This document shows positions 1 through 7,470 of a stretch of DNA of 48,152 nucleotides, piece by piece. A program made the translations under genes and the position numbers. Source of the DNA: Chloroflexota bacterium. GTDB lineage: Bacteria > Chloroflexota > Anaerolineae > Anaerolineales > E44-bin32. A model generated the notes under the pieces. That model ran no database searches. It had not been told where the DNA came from and saw only the letters and a list, made by a program, of their open reading frames with translations. Each line of letters starts with the position of its first letter. Positions within the stretch are counted from its first letter, which is position 1. The stretch spans positions 1 to 48,152 of the forward strand of contig JADFRG010000022.1 of NCBI GenBank assembly GCA_022561385.1, written 5' to 3'.

Positions 1-1
1 C

Positions 2-2965
2 CGGGTTGAGATAGTTAACGAGAAGCGCGCGACCCTGTACTCGCCGGACCAGGCGGGTGCCGTAGATATTCGGCCCGACAATATCGGAATTGAAAACACA
101 GAAAAGTTGGCGCGGGGGCTGGCGCCTATCGAATTGGCGGATTCTCAGACGGCCGGAGATCTTCCGGATCAGATTCGCCTGATGGAGCTCATCGGCTGCC
201 CGGACGTCAAACGCCTGGACCTTAAGAGTCGTTGGCTGGCCGCCCTCTCCCGACCCCCGAACCTGGAGGTTCCGCTCGGAATGCGTCATGGATCTCGTCC
301 GCTCATTGCGAACCTCAAACAAAGTGGTCAAGGCCCCCACGGTCTCATTGCCGGGACGACGGGTTCTGGGAAAAGTGAGCTACTGCTGACGCTTTTGAGT
401 GGGTTGGCGCTTTCCAACCACCCCCATCAAGTCAATTTCGTTCTGGTGGACTATAAAGGAGGCACCGCAATGTCGGTGCTCGCCGATCTGCCGCATACCG
501 TTGGCATGGTGACCGATCTGGACGGGAAGCAAACTCGGCGGGCCCTGGTCGCCTTGCGCAGCGAACTCAGCCGCCGGGAGGAAATTCTAGCTCGCCATCA
601 GGTGGCCGATGTGGATAAGTACCATGAGCTTGGGATCTCCGAACCCTTTCCCTATCTGTTCATTGTCATCGATGAGTTTGCCGAGTTAAAAGAGCGATTT
701 AAGAACGATTTAGGCGAGATCTTGAACGAGTTCGTCAGCATCGCTCAGAAGGGGCGGGCGCTCGGCGTCCACTTGATCCTTGCTATGCAGCGGCCAGAGG
801 GCGTCGTAAATGAAAGCATCCGCGCCAACATGCGTTTCAAGGTCTGCCTACGGGTCGAGCGAGCCGAAGACAGCCGCAATGTACTCGGTCGACCGGATGC
901 CTATCTCCTGCCAAGCCAGCCGCCCGGCAGAGCTTATTTCCAGGTGGGAAATGATGAGCAGTTCGATCTCTTTCAAGTCGCACGCGTGGCTGGGTTCTAC
1001 CGGGAGGATGGCGCAGTGGTAGCGGAGGATCCAGTCCTGATTCAGGAGGTCGCCCCGGACGGACGGCGAATCAAGCTGTTTGAGATTGAAGCCGCCAGCC
1101 CAAAGACGCCGGAGCCACGAGGGAGAGTGCAAACCGAGGCTCAGATCCTCGTAGAGAAGGCGGTTCAAGCCGCCGAGGAGCTAGGGATTGAGAGGCTGAA
1201 GAGTCCCTGGCCCCCGCCGCTCCCGAAAGAGCTATCTCTGGAGAAGTTGTTTGAACTAAGCGGCCATCAGAGCTTCGGCGGGACGAATTGGCCGAGCGAT
1301 CTCTCCCGGGAATCGAAGGTCCCAATCGGTTTGCTCGATGAACCCGCGCTACAGCGCCAGTCGCCACTGCTGATCGATTTTCAGGAGGATGGAAACATTC
1401 TGGTAATCGGATCCCCCGGTTCGGGTCGAACGATCACGTTGATGACGCTCGTAACCGCGTATGCACTATCTCATCCACCGGACCTCATCCACTTTCATCT
1501 AATTGACTTTGGGGGCCATCAGCTGAGGGCCGCGTTTTCTGAAATGCCACATGTTGCCGGGGCATATGTTGGCGATGACGTCGATCGGGTCCGCCGATTA
1601 ATTACGACCCTCCGATCGGAACTCGATGCCCGCCGCAGGTTATTCGAAGAAGCCGGGGCGGTGGATTTCGCGCGTTATCGGGCCGGCGAAGATGGAGCGG
1701 AGAAATTGCCCGCGATACTCACCGCCATCAACAATTTCTCAGGGTTCCAGGAGGCATTCAATTTCGAAATGGAAGGTTTCATCCAACTCCTTCGAGAGGG
1801 AGGCGCCTACGGCCTGTATTTCGCTTTGACTTCCGACCGTTTTCCCTCAGGGAAAGTCGCGGACTTGATCTCTCGCCGGATCGCTTTGCAGCTCGCAGAT
1901 CGAATGATGTATTCGGTAATTCTCGATGGGCGCCCTGACCTCGCGACCTACGACCCGGTTCCGGGGCGGGGCTTTTACAATCTGAAGCCGCCGGTCGAGG
2001 TGCAAATAGCTCTTCCAACTTCCGAGCCACCCGAACGGCAAATCCACGCGCTTCAGGAGCTAAGTAGCCGGATGAGTGCGGCCTGGGAGGGCCCCAGACC
2101 GACACCCGTTCGCATGCTTGGCAAATCCGTTTCCCTGGCTGAGGTCCTGCATCAGGGCAAGACTGAAATTAGCGGAGGGACCCGCGCGGCGGTGTCTTGG
2201 ATCGCGTTGCAGGATAAAGATATGCGAGCGCGAGAGATCGACCTGGCTAGAATCGGCTCCTACTTCCTGATCGCCGGGCCTCCAAAATCAGGCAGAACAA
2301 CTGCCCTGTCCACCATCGCGATCGCCCTGAGTGCTGAGCTTGATCCCGCTCAGTTTCGATTTGCTTTGGTCACACCCAAGAGGGGAGAGCAGAACAGGTT
2401 AGACACGCTCACGACACTTCCGCATTGTCTGGGACAAGCCAAGACGGATAAAACTTTGGATAACTTGCTTACCGTTCTGGAGCAGGAGGCGGAGAATCGG
2501 CTTGACATAGATCTTGAAGATTCGCGCCCGCTGGCGCGCATACTTCTGATGTTGGATGATTTTCATCTACTAAGTACACGCACAAGTCCAGAGTCTATGG
2601 CACGACTGGAGGAGCTTGCCAGGAGATCCGGCGACATCCGGATGACAATCATGTTGACCGTACCCTCGACGATCCTGAGCACCCTCGCCGGCCCGCTTAT
2701 CCGTCAGGCGAAGTCGTGGCGAACTGGCATCTGGCTGCAATCCACGGACGGTCTGGAAAGCAACATTGTTGGAGTAAAGATGCCTGTGGATCTCAAAGGG
2801 AAAAAGCTGCCACCCGGCAGAGGGTTCCTGTATGATCCGGGCGGCCAGGATTTGATGCAGCTAGCCTCTCCTGAAGTAGCGTGGAAGGCCCAGCCTGAGA
2901 TGCCCTGCTCATTCGATGACTGGGTGGAGCACATTCTGGAGAAAAGCAACGACCCCCACCTATAG
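2..2965 (+). CDS. essC: EssC/EccC-type FtsK-SpoIIIE ATPase of type VII secretion, 5' truncated by window edge
   Basis: This is the motor ATPase of a type VII (WXG100) secretion system, which drives substrates across the membrane. The reading frame is open from base 2, so the N-terminal FHA and membrane segments expected in EssC lie outside the window; the TTG at 107 is internal. Three tandem FtsK-like ATPase modules are visible. The first has a canonical Walker A (GTTGSGKS, near base 355) and Walker B (LFIVIDEFAEL). The second has GSPGSGRT (near 1410) and a weak Walker B (ILTAINNF). The third has GPPKSGRT (near 2277) and LLMLDDF. The P-loop Lys is Arg in modules two and three, in line with the degenerate distal modules known in EssC/EccC. 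A WXG100 gene lies just downstream on the other strand. Family assignment is firm; it could be named EccC-like instead of EssC. Confidence 0.88.
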   Translation, partial: RVEIVNEKRATLYSPDQAGAVDIRPDNIGIENTEKLARGLAPIELADSQTAGDLPDQIRLMELIGCPDVKRLDLKSRWLAALSRPPNLEVPLGMRHGSRPLIANLKQSGQGPHGLIAGTTGSGKSELLLTLLSGLALSNHPHQVNFVLVDYKGGTAMSVLADLPHTVGMVTDLDGKQTRRALVALRSELSRREEILARHQVADVDKYHELGISEPFPYLFIVIDEFAELKERFKNDLGEILNEFVSIAQKGRALGVHLILAMQRPEGVVNESIRANMRFKVCLRVERAEDSRNVLGRPDAYLLPSQPPGRAYFQVGNDEQFDLFQVARVAGFYREDGAVVAEDPVLIQEVAPDGRRIKLFEIEAASPKTPEPRGRVQTEAQILVEKAVQAAEELGIERLKSPWPPPLPKELSLEKLFELSGHQSFGGTNWPSDLSRESKVPIGLLDEPALQRQSPLLIDFQEDGNILVIGSPGSGRTITLMTLVTAYALSHPPDLIHFHLIDFGGHQLRAAFSEMPHVAGAYVGDDVDRVRRLITTLRSELDARRRLFEEAGAVDFARYRAGEDGAEKLPAILTAINNFSGFQEAFNFEMEGFIQLLREGGAYGLYFALTSDRFPSGKVADLISRRIALQLADRMMYSVILDGRPDLATYDPVPGRGFYNLKPPVEVQIALPTSEPPERQIHALQELSSRMSAAWEGPRPTPVRMLGKSVSLAEVLHQGKTEISGGTRAAVSWIALQDKDMRAREIDLARIGSYFLIAGPPKSGRTTALSTIAIALSAELDPAQFRFALVTPKRGEQNRLDTLTTLPHCLGQAKTDKTLDNLLTVLEQEAENRLDIDLEDSRPLARILLMLDDFHLLSTRTSPESMARLEELARRSGDIRMTIMLTVPSTILSTLAGPLIRQAKSWRTGIWLQSTDGLESNIVGVKMPVDLKGKKLPPGRGFLYDPGGQDLMQLASPEVAWKAQPEMPCSFDDWVEHILEKSNDPHL

Positions 2966-2976
2966 GGTGGGGGTCG
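2950..2976. terminator. Bidirectional hairpin terminator between convergent essC and WXG100 genes
   Basis: An 11-bp perfect inverted repeat (CGACCCCCACC / GGTGGGGGTCG) surrounds the essC stop codon. The essC stop TAG sits in its 5-nt loop. It is followed by an A/T-rich stretch (GTAAAATCATTTT) and separates essC from the oppositely oriented WXG100 gene. Confidence 0.7.
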
Positions 2977-3000
2977 GTAAAATCATTTTGGAGCTCGGTG

Positions 3001-3309
3001 CTACACAGGAGCAGCTGCTCCGCTTGCGGCTGCGGCGGCGGCCGCATCCAGGTCCTCGAAGTTTTGCGCCACGCTCGTCAGGTATTGATGAACATTATTT
3101 AGCGTGTCGCTATACTTCCTGAGCTGTTGGATCCAGTCTCCATAGGCCTCCTGGAATGCGATCTGCGACGGGCCGTCCCAGGCGGCATTCAATTCTTCGT
3201 TGATGCCGTTTAGTCGGCCCAGCAGGTTCTCCACGGTGTCGTTTCTTTCGTGAGCGATCTGAGCGGCAAGCGTCCGAATGGTTTCAATATCCTGTCTTAG
3301 AAGTGCCAT
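3001..3309 (-). CDS. WXG100 family type VII secretion substrate (EsxA-like)
   Basis: The 102-residue protein has the size and layout of the WXG100 family: two predicted helices around a W-x-G turn (AAWDGPSQ, about residues 43-50). Such proteins are exported as helical hairpin dimers by the EssC/EccC motor. The ATG at 3309 is chosen over an ATG ten codons upstream because AAAGGAG lies 8 nt before it and the product then begins MALLRQDIETI, as WXG100 proteins do. I see no YxxxD/E export signal after the second helix; the C-terminus is instead a poly-alanine tail ending in APV. It is convergent with essC and divergent from the YukD-FHA gene. It is probably the secreted substrate or co-substrate of this system. 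Confidence 0.88.
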   Translation of the reverse strand: MALLRQDIETIRTLAAQIAHERNDTVENLLGRLNGINEELNAAWDGPSQIAFQEAYGDWIQQLRKYSDTLNNVHQYLTSVAQNFEDLDAAAAAAASGAAAPV

Positions 3310-3356
3310 GTCGAAAACTCCTTTCGAAAAGACCCCCATACAATAAAAGCTCGTTC

Positions 3357-3385
3357 ATTATTGCATAGCCCAGGTCGGTTTTCAA
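3357..3385 (-). promoter_or_regulatory. Sigma-70-like promoter of the WXG100 gene
   Basis: On the minus strand TTGAAA (3385-3380), a 17-bp spacer and AATAAT (3362-3357) precede the WXG100 start by about 48 nt. Spacing and hexamers are close to consensus. This is inferred from sequence only. Confidence 0.55.
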
Positions 3386-3400
3386 GGTGTAGCCCTTTTT

Positions 3401-3433
3401 TGTAGGCCATCCTACACCTGTACTTATGTACAG
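3401..3433. promoter_or_regulatory. Two adjacent inverted repeats in the divergent WXG100/YukD-FHA promoter region
   Basis: Two perfect 6-4-6 inverted repeats lie side by side: TGTAGG-CCAT-CCTACA (3401-3416) and CTGTAC-TTAT-GTACAG (3418-3433). Both contain TGTA and TACA half-sites. An overlapping longer pairing, AGGTGTAG (3385-3392) with CTACACCT (3412-3419), is also possible. They sit immediately upstream of the WXG100 -35 box, a plausible activator or shared-operator position. No regulator gene is adjacent. Confidence 0.45.
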
Positions 3434-3587
3434 ACTTTGGGCAAGCGGCGTGGACCGCACGGGGGATTGGGCCGTACCCCCTTTGAAAACACGAAACCAT
3501 ACAACGATATGCTGGACATGGTGTTGTAGAATGACATAACCGCTGTGGTCGCACTTGAGAGGGGTCCGCTGAGGAGCACGTGGTTAG

Positions 3588-4241
3588 ATGACTGCGGTTG
3601 TGGTTACCGTCAAGGACGGGAAGGCGAATACACGCGACCTTGAGCTTCCCGCCGAACGGCCGGTTGAAGCCTTAGCCCCTTGGATTGCCAAGGCTATCGA
3701 GCACTCGGATCTCCCTGCCGAGGGAGAGGTGGTCAAGTACATCCTCAAGTTCGAAAACTCGATTGAACCCATTCCCCCTGAGAACAGCCTACGAGCCGCA
3801 GGAGTGGTCCATGGAGACGTGCTGCAGCTGCTGATCAAGGTTATTCCCAAAGAACTCTCAGGCAGCGATTCCGGACGGCGCTTCGCCGGCCCTGGGCTGG
3901 TCTCAGCCGATGGAAAGGTATTTCCGTTTCGCGCCAAGAACGCGCTTGTAGGGCGCGTGGATACCGCTTCGGGCGTGGCGAAAAGCGTGCTCGGAGTGGA
4001 TCTCACCTCATTGGACTCAGAGGGATCACCATCGGTATCAAGGCGGCATGCCCAGGTCCTGCTTCGCAAGGGGAGCTACCTACTGCATGACCTCAAGAGC
4101 ACAAACGGGACCCGCATAAACGGCAAGGAGCTTGGGCCGGACAGCCGAGCGGAGCTGCGGCATGGCGACCGGGTCCAGTTTGGGGACGTGGGATTGATCT
4201 TTGTATGGGACGGGCAGGAAGTCAAAAAGGGGAGTCACTAG
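3588..4241 (+). CDS. YukD/EsaB ubiquitin-like domain fused to an FHA domain
   Basis: The first ~90 residues (TAVVVTVKDGKANTRDLELP, then an acidic-hydrophobic fold ending GDVLQLLIKV) match the ubiquitin-like YukD/EsaB/EccD-N domain of type VII secretion systems. Residues ~110-210 form a forkhead-associated domain with the phosphothreonine-binding signatures GR, SRRHA and STNGT. YukD is normally a stand-alone soluble protein or the N-terminus of a multi-spanning EccD; here it is joined to a phosphopeptide reader and has no membrane segment. GAGGAG lies 11 nt before the ATG. The next gene starts 3 nt after the stop, so the two are likely cotranscribed. The protein probably couples Ser/Thr phosphorylation to secretion. 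The domain calls are strong; the role is inference. Confidence 0.82.
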   Translation: MTAVVVTVKDGKANTRDLELPAERPVEALAPWIAKAIEHSDLPAEGEVVKYILKFENSIEPIPPENSLRAAGVVHGDVLQLLIKVIPKELSGSDSGRRFAGPGLVSADGKVFPFRAKNALVGRVDTASGVAKSVLGVDLTSLDSEGSPSVSRRHAQVLLRKGSYLLHDLKSTNGTRINGKELGPDSRAELRHGDRVQFGDVGLIFVWDGQEVKKGSH

Positions 4242-4244
4242 CGA

Positions 4245-6209
4245 ATGAAATCGGCCACGCGCAATATCCCGAAATCCAAATGGTTGCTTTCGATGCTCTT
4301 GCTGGCCGTACTGACGATTCTTCCCAGCGACGCCTTATCGCAAGAGCAGACTCAACCTATCCAGGTGACCCACGTCGTAACGGATGAGTTTCCAACGGTC
4401 AAAGTGCGGGTCGCAGCCTGGGGGACGAACATGGTCATCATTCCGAATGAGAACTTGAATGTTTTTGAGGACGGAGTCCCTTTCGTAGTCGATTCGGTTG
4501 CGCCCGTGGACGTCGGAGTGCGAGTGGCCTTTGTGATCGATCCAGGAGACGGCGTTCGAAATACCGGGATAAATCTCAGGACCGTTTATGAAATAGCGGC
4601 CGAATATCTCGAGACTTTTATGGTGGGGCGACCCTGGATGATGGCAAATGTCGACGAAATAACGGTGATCGTTCAGGAAGGAGATTCGACAGAGATCATC
4701 AGCCCCATGAGCAGCGATCCGGCCCTGATTTCACAACAGTTAGCCTCCTACGTGCCGCCAACGAATATCGGGAGGCCGTCGGAATCCGGCGCGTTCACGC
4801 GTACCGCGCTCCGAAGGGGGCTGGACGAGCTCCAATTCGTTCCTGGTGATCAAGATAAGCCACAAGCCCTCGTCTTGTTCACGCCTGGAATGCGAGCCGA
4901 TACCTCTGACCTGGCGGAAAGGGCAATCGAGGCCGGCATACCGATCCACGTGGTAATGACCAGAAATAAGGAATCGAGTTTTTGGGAAGAGGCGCTGGAG
5001 CCACTCGCCTCCGTGACCGGCGGCGAATTCTCCACCAACTACGGCAGCGATGGCTTGGAGCCGATGTTCGAACAGCTTACTCGCCGGCGGCAGCAGCTTG
5101 AGGTGACCTACCGCACCAACTCCCCGACTGCGGGTCAGCGCAACGTCACGGTTGAAATTCAAGGCAGCGGAGAGATTTTCACGGCCACCGGCCAGTATTC
5201 GGTCGAGTTGAGTCCGCCCAAGGTGGAAGTGATTTCTCCCGCGCCTGGCGCGGTAATCAACCGGCAGGCGATCGAGCGAGGGGCAGATCCTTCCGAAGCG
5301 GAGCCTACCTTCTTGACGGTTGTCGCCGAGGTCAATTTTCCTGACGGATATCCGCGGGAAATGGGACCCGCGCAGCTGCTGATCAATGGCACTCCAGCCG
5401 GCCAGGGCCAGGTCGTGGACGGGCGAACAGAGATCACATGGGACATTCGTTCCTATCAGGATATAGGTCAAGTTCCGGCCACTTTGCAAGTCGTGCTGAC
5501 GGATGAACTGAGCCTGCAGGGTCAGTCCAACCCGCGCACGGTCTCCGTCAACTACATCGAACCCTCTTCCAGCGGAACTCCGCAGTGGCTGCTCATCGTT
5601 TCCTTGACCGTGGCGATTGTGTCGTTGGCCGCGGTAGTTTTTTTGTTTCTCAACCGCCAGCATCTGGCGCCGGCGCTGGCCGGGGCAGGCGAGAGCATCT
5701 CCGATTTTGTCGAGCGGGTGACGGGCCGGCGCACCGCACTAGTGGCGAAGGCCTACCTGGTTCCGCTGGAGGGTTTTGATGAGCTCCCGCAGCGTTCATT
5801 CGAAATTTACGGAACCACCGCAATCGGTCGCTCGAGGAAACACGCCGATTTGCTCTTTCACATCAACGATGAAGACAGTGCCATCAGCCGGCTGCATACC
5901 ACGATCCTGGACGAAGATGATCACTTCGCCATCCGGGACGAAGACAGCACAAACGGTACCTTAGTGAATGGAGAAAAGATTACGCCCCTCGAGTCCATGC
6001 GATTGCACGACGGCGACATAATCGAAGTGGCTCCCATCGAGCGGGGAGGCCTGCGCTTCCTCTTTCAGCTCGCGGATGTAACCGGGGAGCAGCCTGACCC
6101 TGACGATGAGCGGCGCGTCACGCAGCCAAGAAGCATCTCGGATTTTGAGGCTGCCGCCGACGAAGTTGGTGACACATACGATGAATATCTGGAGGATGAC
6201 CCGCAGTAA
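4245..6209 (+). CDS. Secreted/membrane VWA-like protein with cytoplasmic FHA domain
   Basis: The 654-residue protein has a signal peptide (basic start, then LLSMLLLAVLTILP, Ala-rich cleavage near residue 32). The long extracytoplasmic part contains a von Willebrand A-like fold: VAFVIDPGDGVRN in the MIDAS position, then QALVLFTPG and IPIHVV strands. The MIDAS is non-classical (DPGDG instead of DxSxS), so metal binding is doubtful. An Ig-like stretch follows (PPKVEVISPAPGAVI). One membrane segment spans ~448-470 (WLLIVSLTVAIVSLAAVVF). The C-terminal ~515-605 is an FHA domain (IGRS, SRLHT, STNGT). The topology puts a ligand-binding ectodomain outside and a phosphothreonine reader inside. It starts 3 nt after the YukD-FHA gene. 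Function within the secretion system or at the wall is unknown. Confidence 0.8.
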   Translation: MKSATRNIPKSKWLLSMLLLAVLTILPSDALSQEQTQPIQVTHVVTDEFPTVKVRVAAWGTNMVIIPNENLNVFEDGVPFVVDSVAPVDVGVRVAFVIDPGDGVRNTGINLRTVYEIAAEYLETFMVGRPWMMANVDEITVIVQEGDSTEIISPMSSDPALISQQLASYVPPTNIGRPSESGAFTRTALRRGLDELQFVPGDQDKPQALVLFTPGMRADTSDLAERAIEAGIPIHVVMTRNKESSFWEEALEPLASVTGGEFSTNYGSDGLEPMFEQLTRRRQQLEVTYRTNSPTAGQRNVTVEIQGSGEIFTATGQYSVELSPPKVEVISPAPGAVINRQAIERGADPSEAEPTFLTVVAEVNFPDGYPREMGPAQLLINGTPAGQGQVVDGRTEITWDIRSYQDIGQVPATLQVVLTDELSLQGQSNPRTVSVNYIEPSSSGTPQWLLIVSLTVAIVSLAAVVFLFLNRQHLAPALAGAGESISDFVERVTGRRTALVAKAYLVPLEGFDELPQRSFEIYGTTAIGRSRKHADLLFHINDEDSAISRLHTTILDEDDHFAIRDEDSTNGTLVNGEKITPLESMRLHDGDIIEVAPIERGGLRFLFQLADVTGEQPDPDDERRVTQPRSISDFEAAADEVGDTYDEYLEDDPQ

Positions 6210-6463
6210 CGGCCGGTGAGCGTGGAGAAGCAGAGGCCAGGCGCGCGAAACCGGCTCAATGTTGCTGATGCCTTGGAATGGGTAGGCGCGGTGAGTTGCG
6301 CCCCTTCACCCTTGCGAACACGTCGCGCCAGGGGCCCATGTTATGGCCTATCGTGAACTGCGCATAACCATGAAGAGCGCGCACCGAAGCTGTGGAATGT
6401 TCGGGGATATTCTGTGCGACGCCTGCTCGCAGCTAAGACGGCAAACTAGAAAAGCAAACTGAG

Positions 6464-7432
6464 ATGCAACAATACTCACTGGCGGAGATCAAGGCTGGGA
6501 AGACCATCGGGGATTTCAAGATCGTCGAGGTTTATCCCGAGGGGCGCGGCGGGATGTCGAGGGTGGTGCGAGCCAAGCCGATTGGCAATAGCGACCAACA
6601 GGAAGCGCTAAAGATCAGCCGCACCGGCGGGAACCAGGATTATTTCTTCGCCGCCATTCAAAAGGAAGTAGAAATCCTCCAGAAGCTCGACCACCGGGGC
6701 GTGGTTCGGCTTCGACGAGTTTCCAAAGGCAAGAATCCCTTCAAGGAGCGGGCAGTTCAGATCGTCGGCACTCCCTGGTTCTTCGGCATGGAGTGTCTGC
6801 AGGGTGGGTCGCTCGAGGCCTACTTGCGCGGCCTCGGCCCATTATCGCTCGGCGAGGCGGCCGCGATTTGCCATCAAGTCGGCAAGTCGCTCGAGTACAT
6901 ACACGGTCGGGGATTCGCCCACAATGACGTCAAACCCGACAACATCTTGTTTCGGCGCGAATTGAGGGTGGGCGATCGGTTGGAGCCGGTGCTCATCGAT
7001 TTTGGTGTCGCCGCCAAGCTGGTCAAGGCACAATTAGACGGCTCAGTTGTATATATGGCCCCTGAGCGGCTGCAGGAGAGCCGAGACCCCAGCGCGCCCG
7101 AAGTCGTGGCTAATGTGGACCCTTCGAAAGCCGATGTATGGAGCATGGGCATCCTGCTCTACCGGCTGCTGGTAGGTCGGGAGCCTTTCCAGGGCATCAC
7201 CGATCGCAGCGTCACCTCCGCCATCCTGCGGGGCATGCCGCAATCGATGAAAAAGCGACGCCAGGACCTGCCAAGGGAACTGGACGAGTTTGTCATCGAA
7301 GGTTGTCTGTCCAAGGATCCCGGGCTGCGGGTAGATATGCGCGACTACAACGCGGTGATCGACCGCTACTCGGGAGATTGGCGCGTCAAGCGCGCGCCGA
7401 AAAAAAGGCGAAAGCTCCCCTGGCGCAGATGA
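6464..7432 (+). CDS. Soluble PknB-family Ser/Thr protein kinase
   Basis: All core kinase motifs are visible: a Gly-rich loop (EGRGGMSRVV, ~28-37), the ATP-anchoring Lys (EALKIS), the alpha-C Glu (KEVEILQ), the catalytic loop HNDVKPDN, DFG (IDFGVAAK), a phosphorylatable activation segment ending VYMAPERL, and the DVWSMGILLYRLL helix. The Arg of HRD is Asn, making it a non-RD kinase. No transmembrane or PASTA region follows; the protein ends in a basic tail (KKRRKLPWRR) at 322 residues. It lies upstream of a PP2C phosphatase and among FHA proteins, so it is the likely writer of the phosphothreonines that those FHA domains read. The 254 bp before it show no gene and no strong promoter that I can defend. 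Confidence 0.9.
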   Translation: MQQYSLAEIKAGKTIGDFKIVEVYPEGRGGMSRVVRAKPIGNSDQQEALKISRTGGNQDYFFAAIQKEVEILQKLDHRGVVRLRRVSKGKNPFKERAVQIVGTPWFFGMECLQGGSLEAYLRGLGPLSLGEAAAICHQVGKSLEYIHGRGFAHNDVKPDNILFRRELRVGDRLEPVLIDFGVAAKLVKAQLDGSVVYMAPERLQESRDPSAPEVVANVDPSKADVWSMGILLYRLLVGREPFQGITDRSVTSAILRGMPQSMKKRRQDLPRELDEFVIEGCLSKDPGLRVDMRDYNAVIDRYSGDWRVKRAPKKRRKLPWRR

Positions 7433-7470
7433 TCGACCCCGAACTGCGGTTGGCGCGGAGCTCTGGCTAG

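Noticed and set aside
4740-5663. 307-codon minus-strand frame
   Set aside because: Antisense to the VWA-FHA gene, with no recognisable domain; a shadow of GC-rich codon use.
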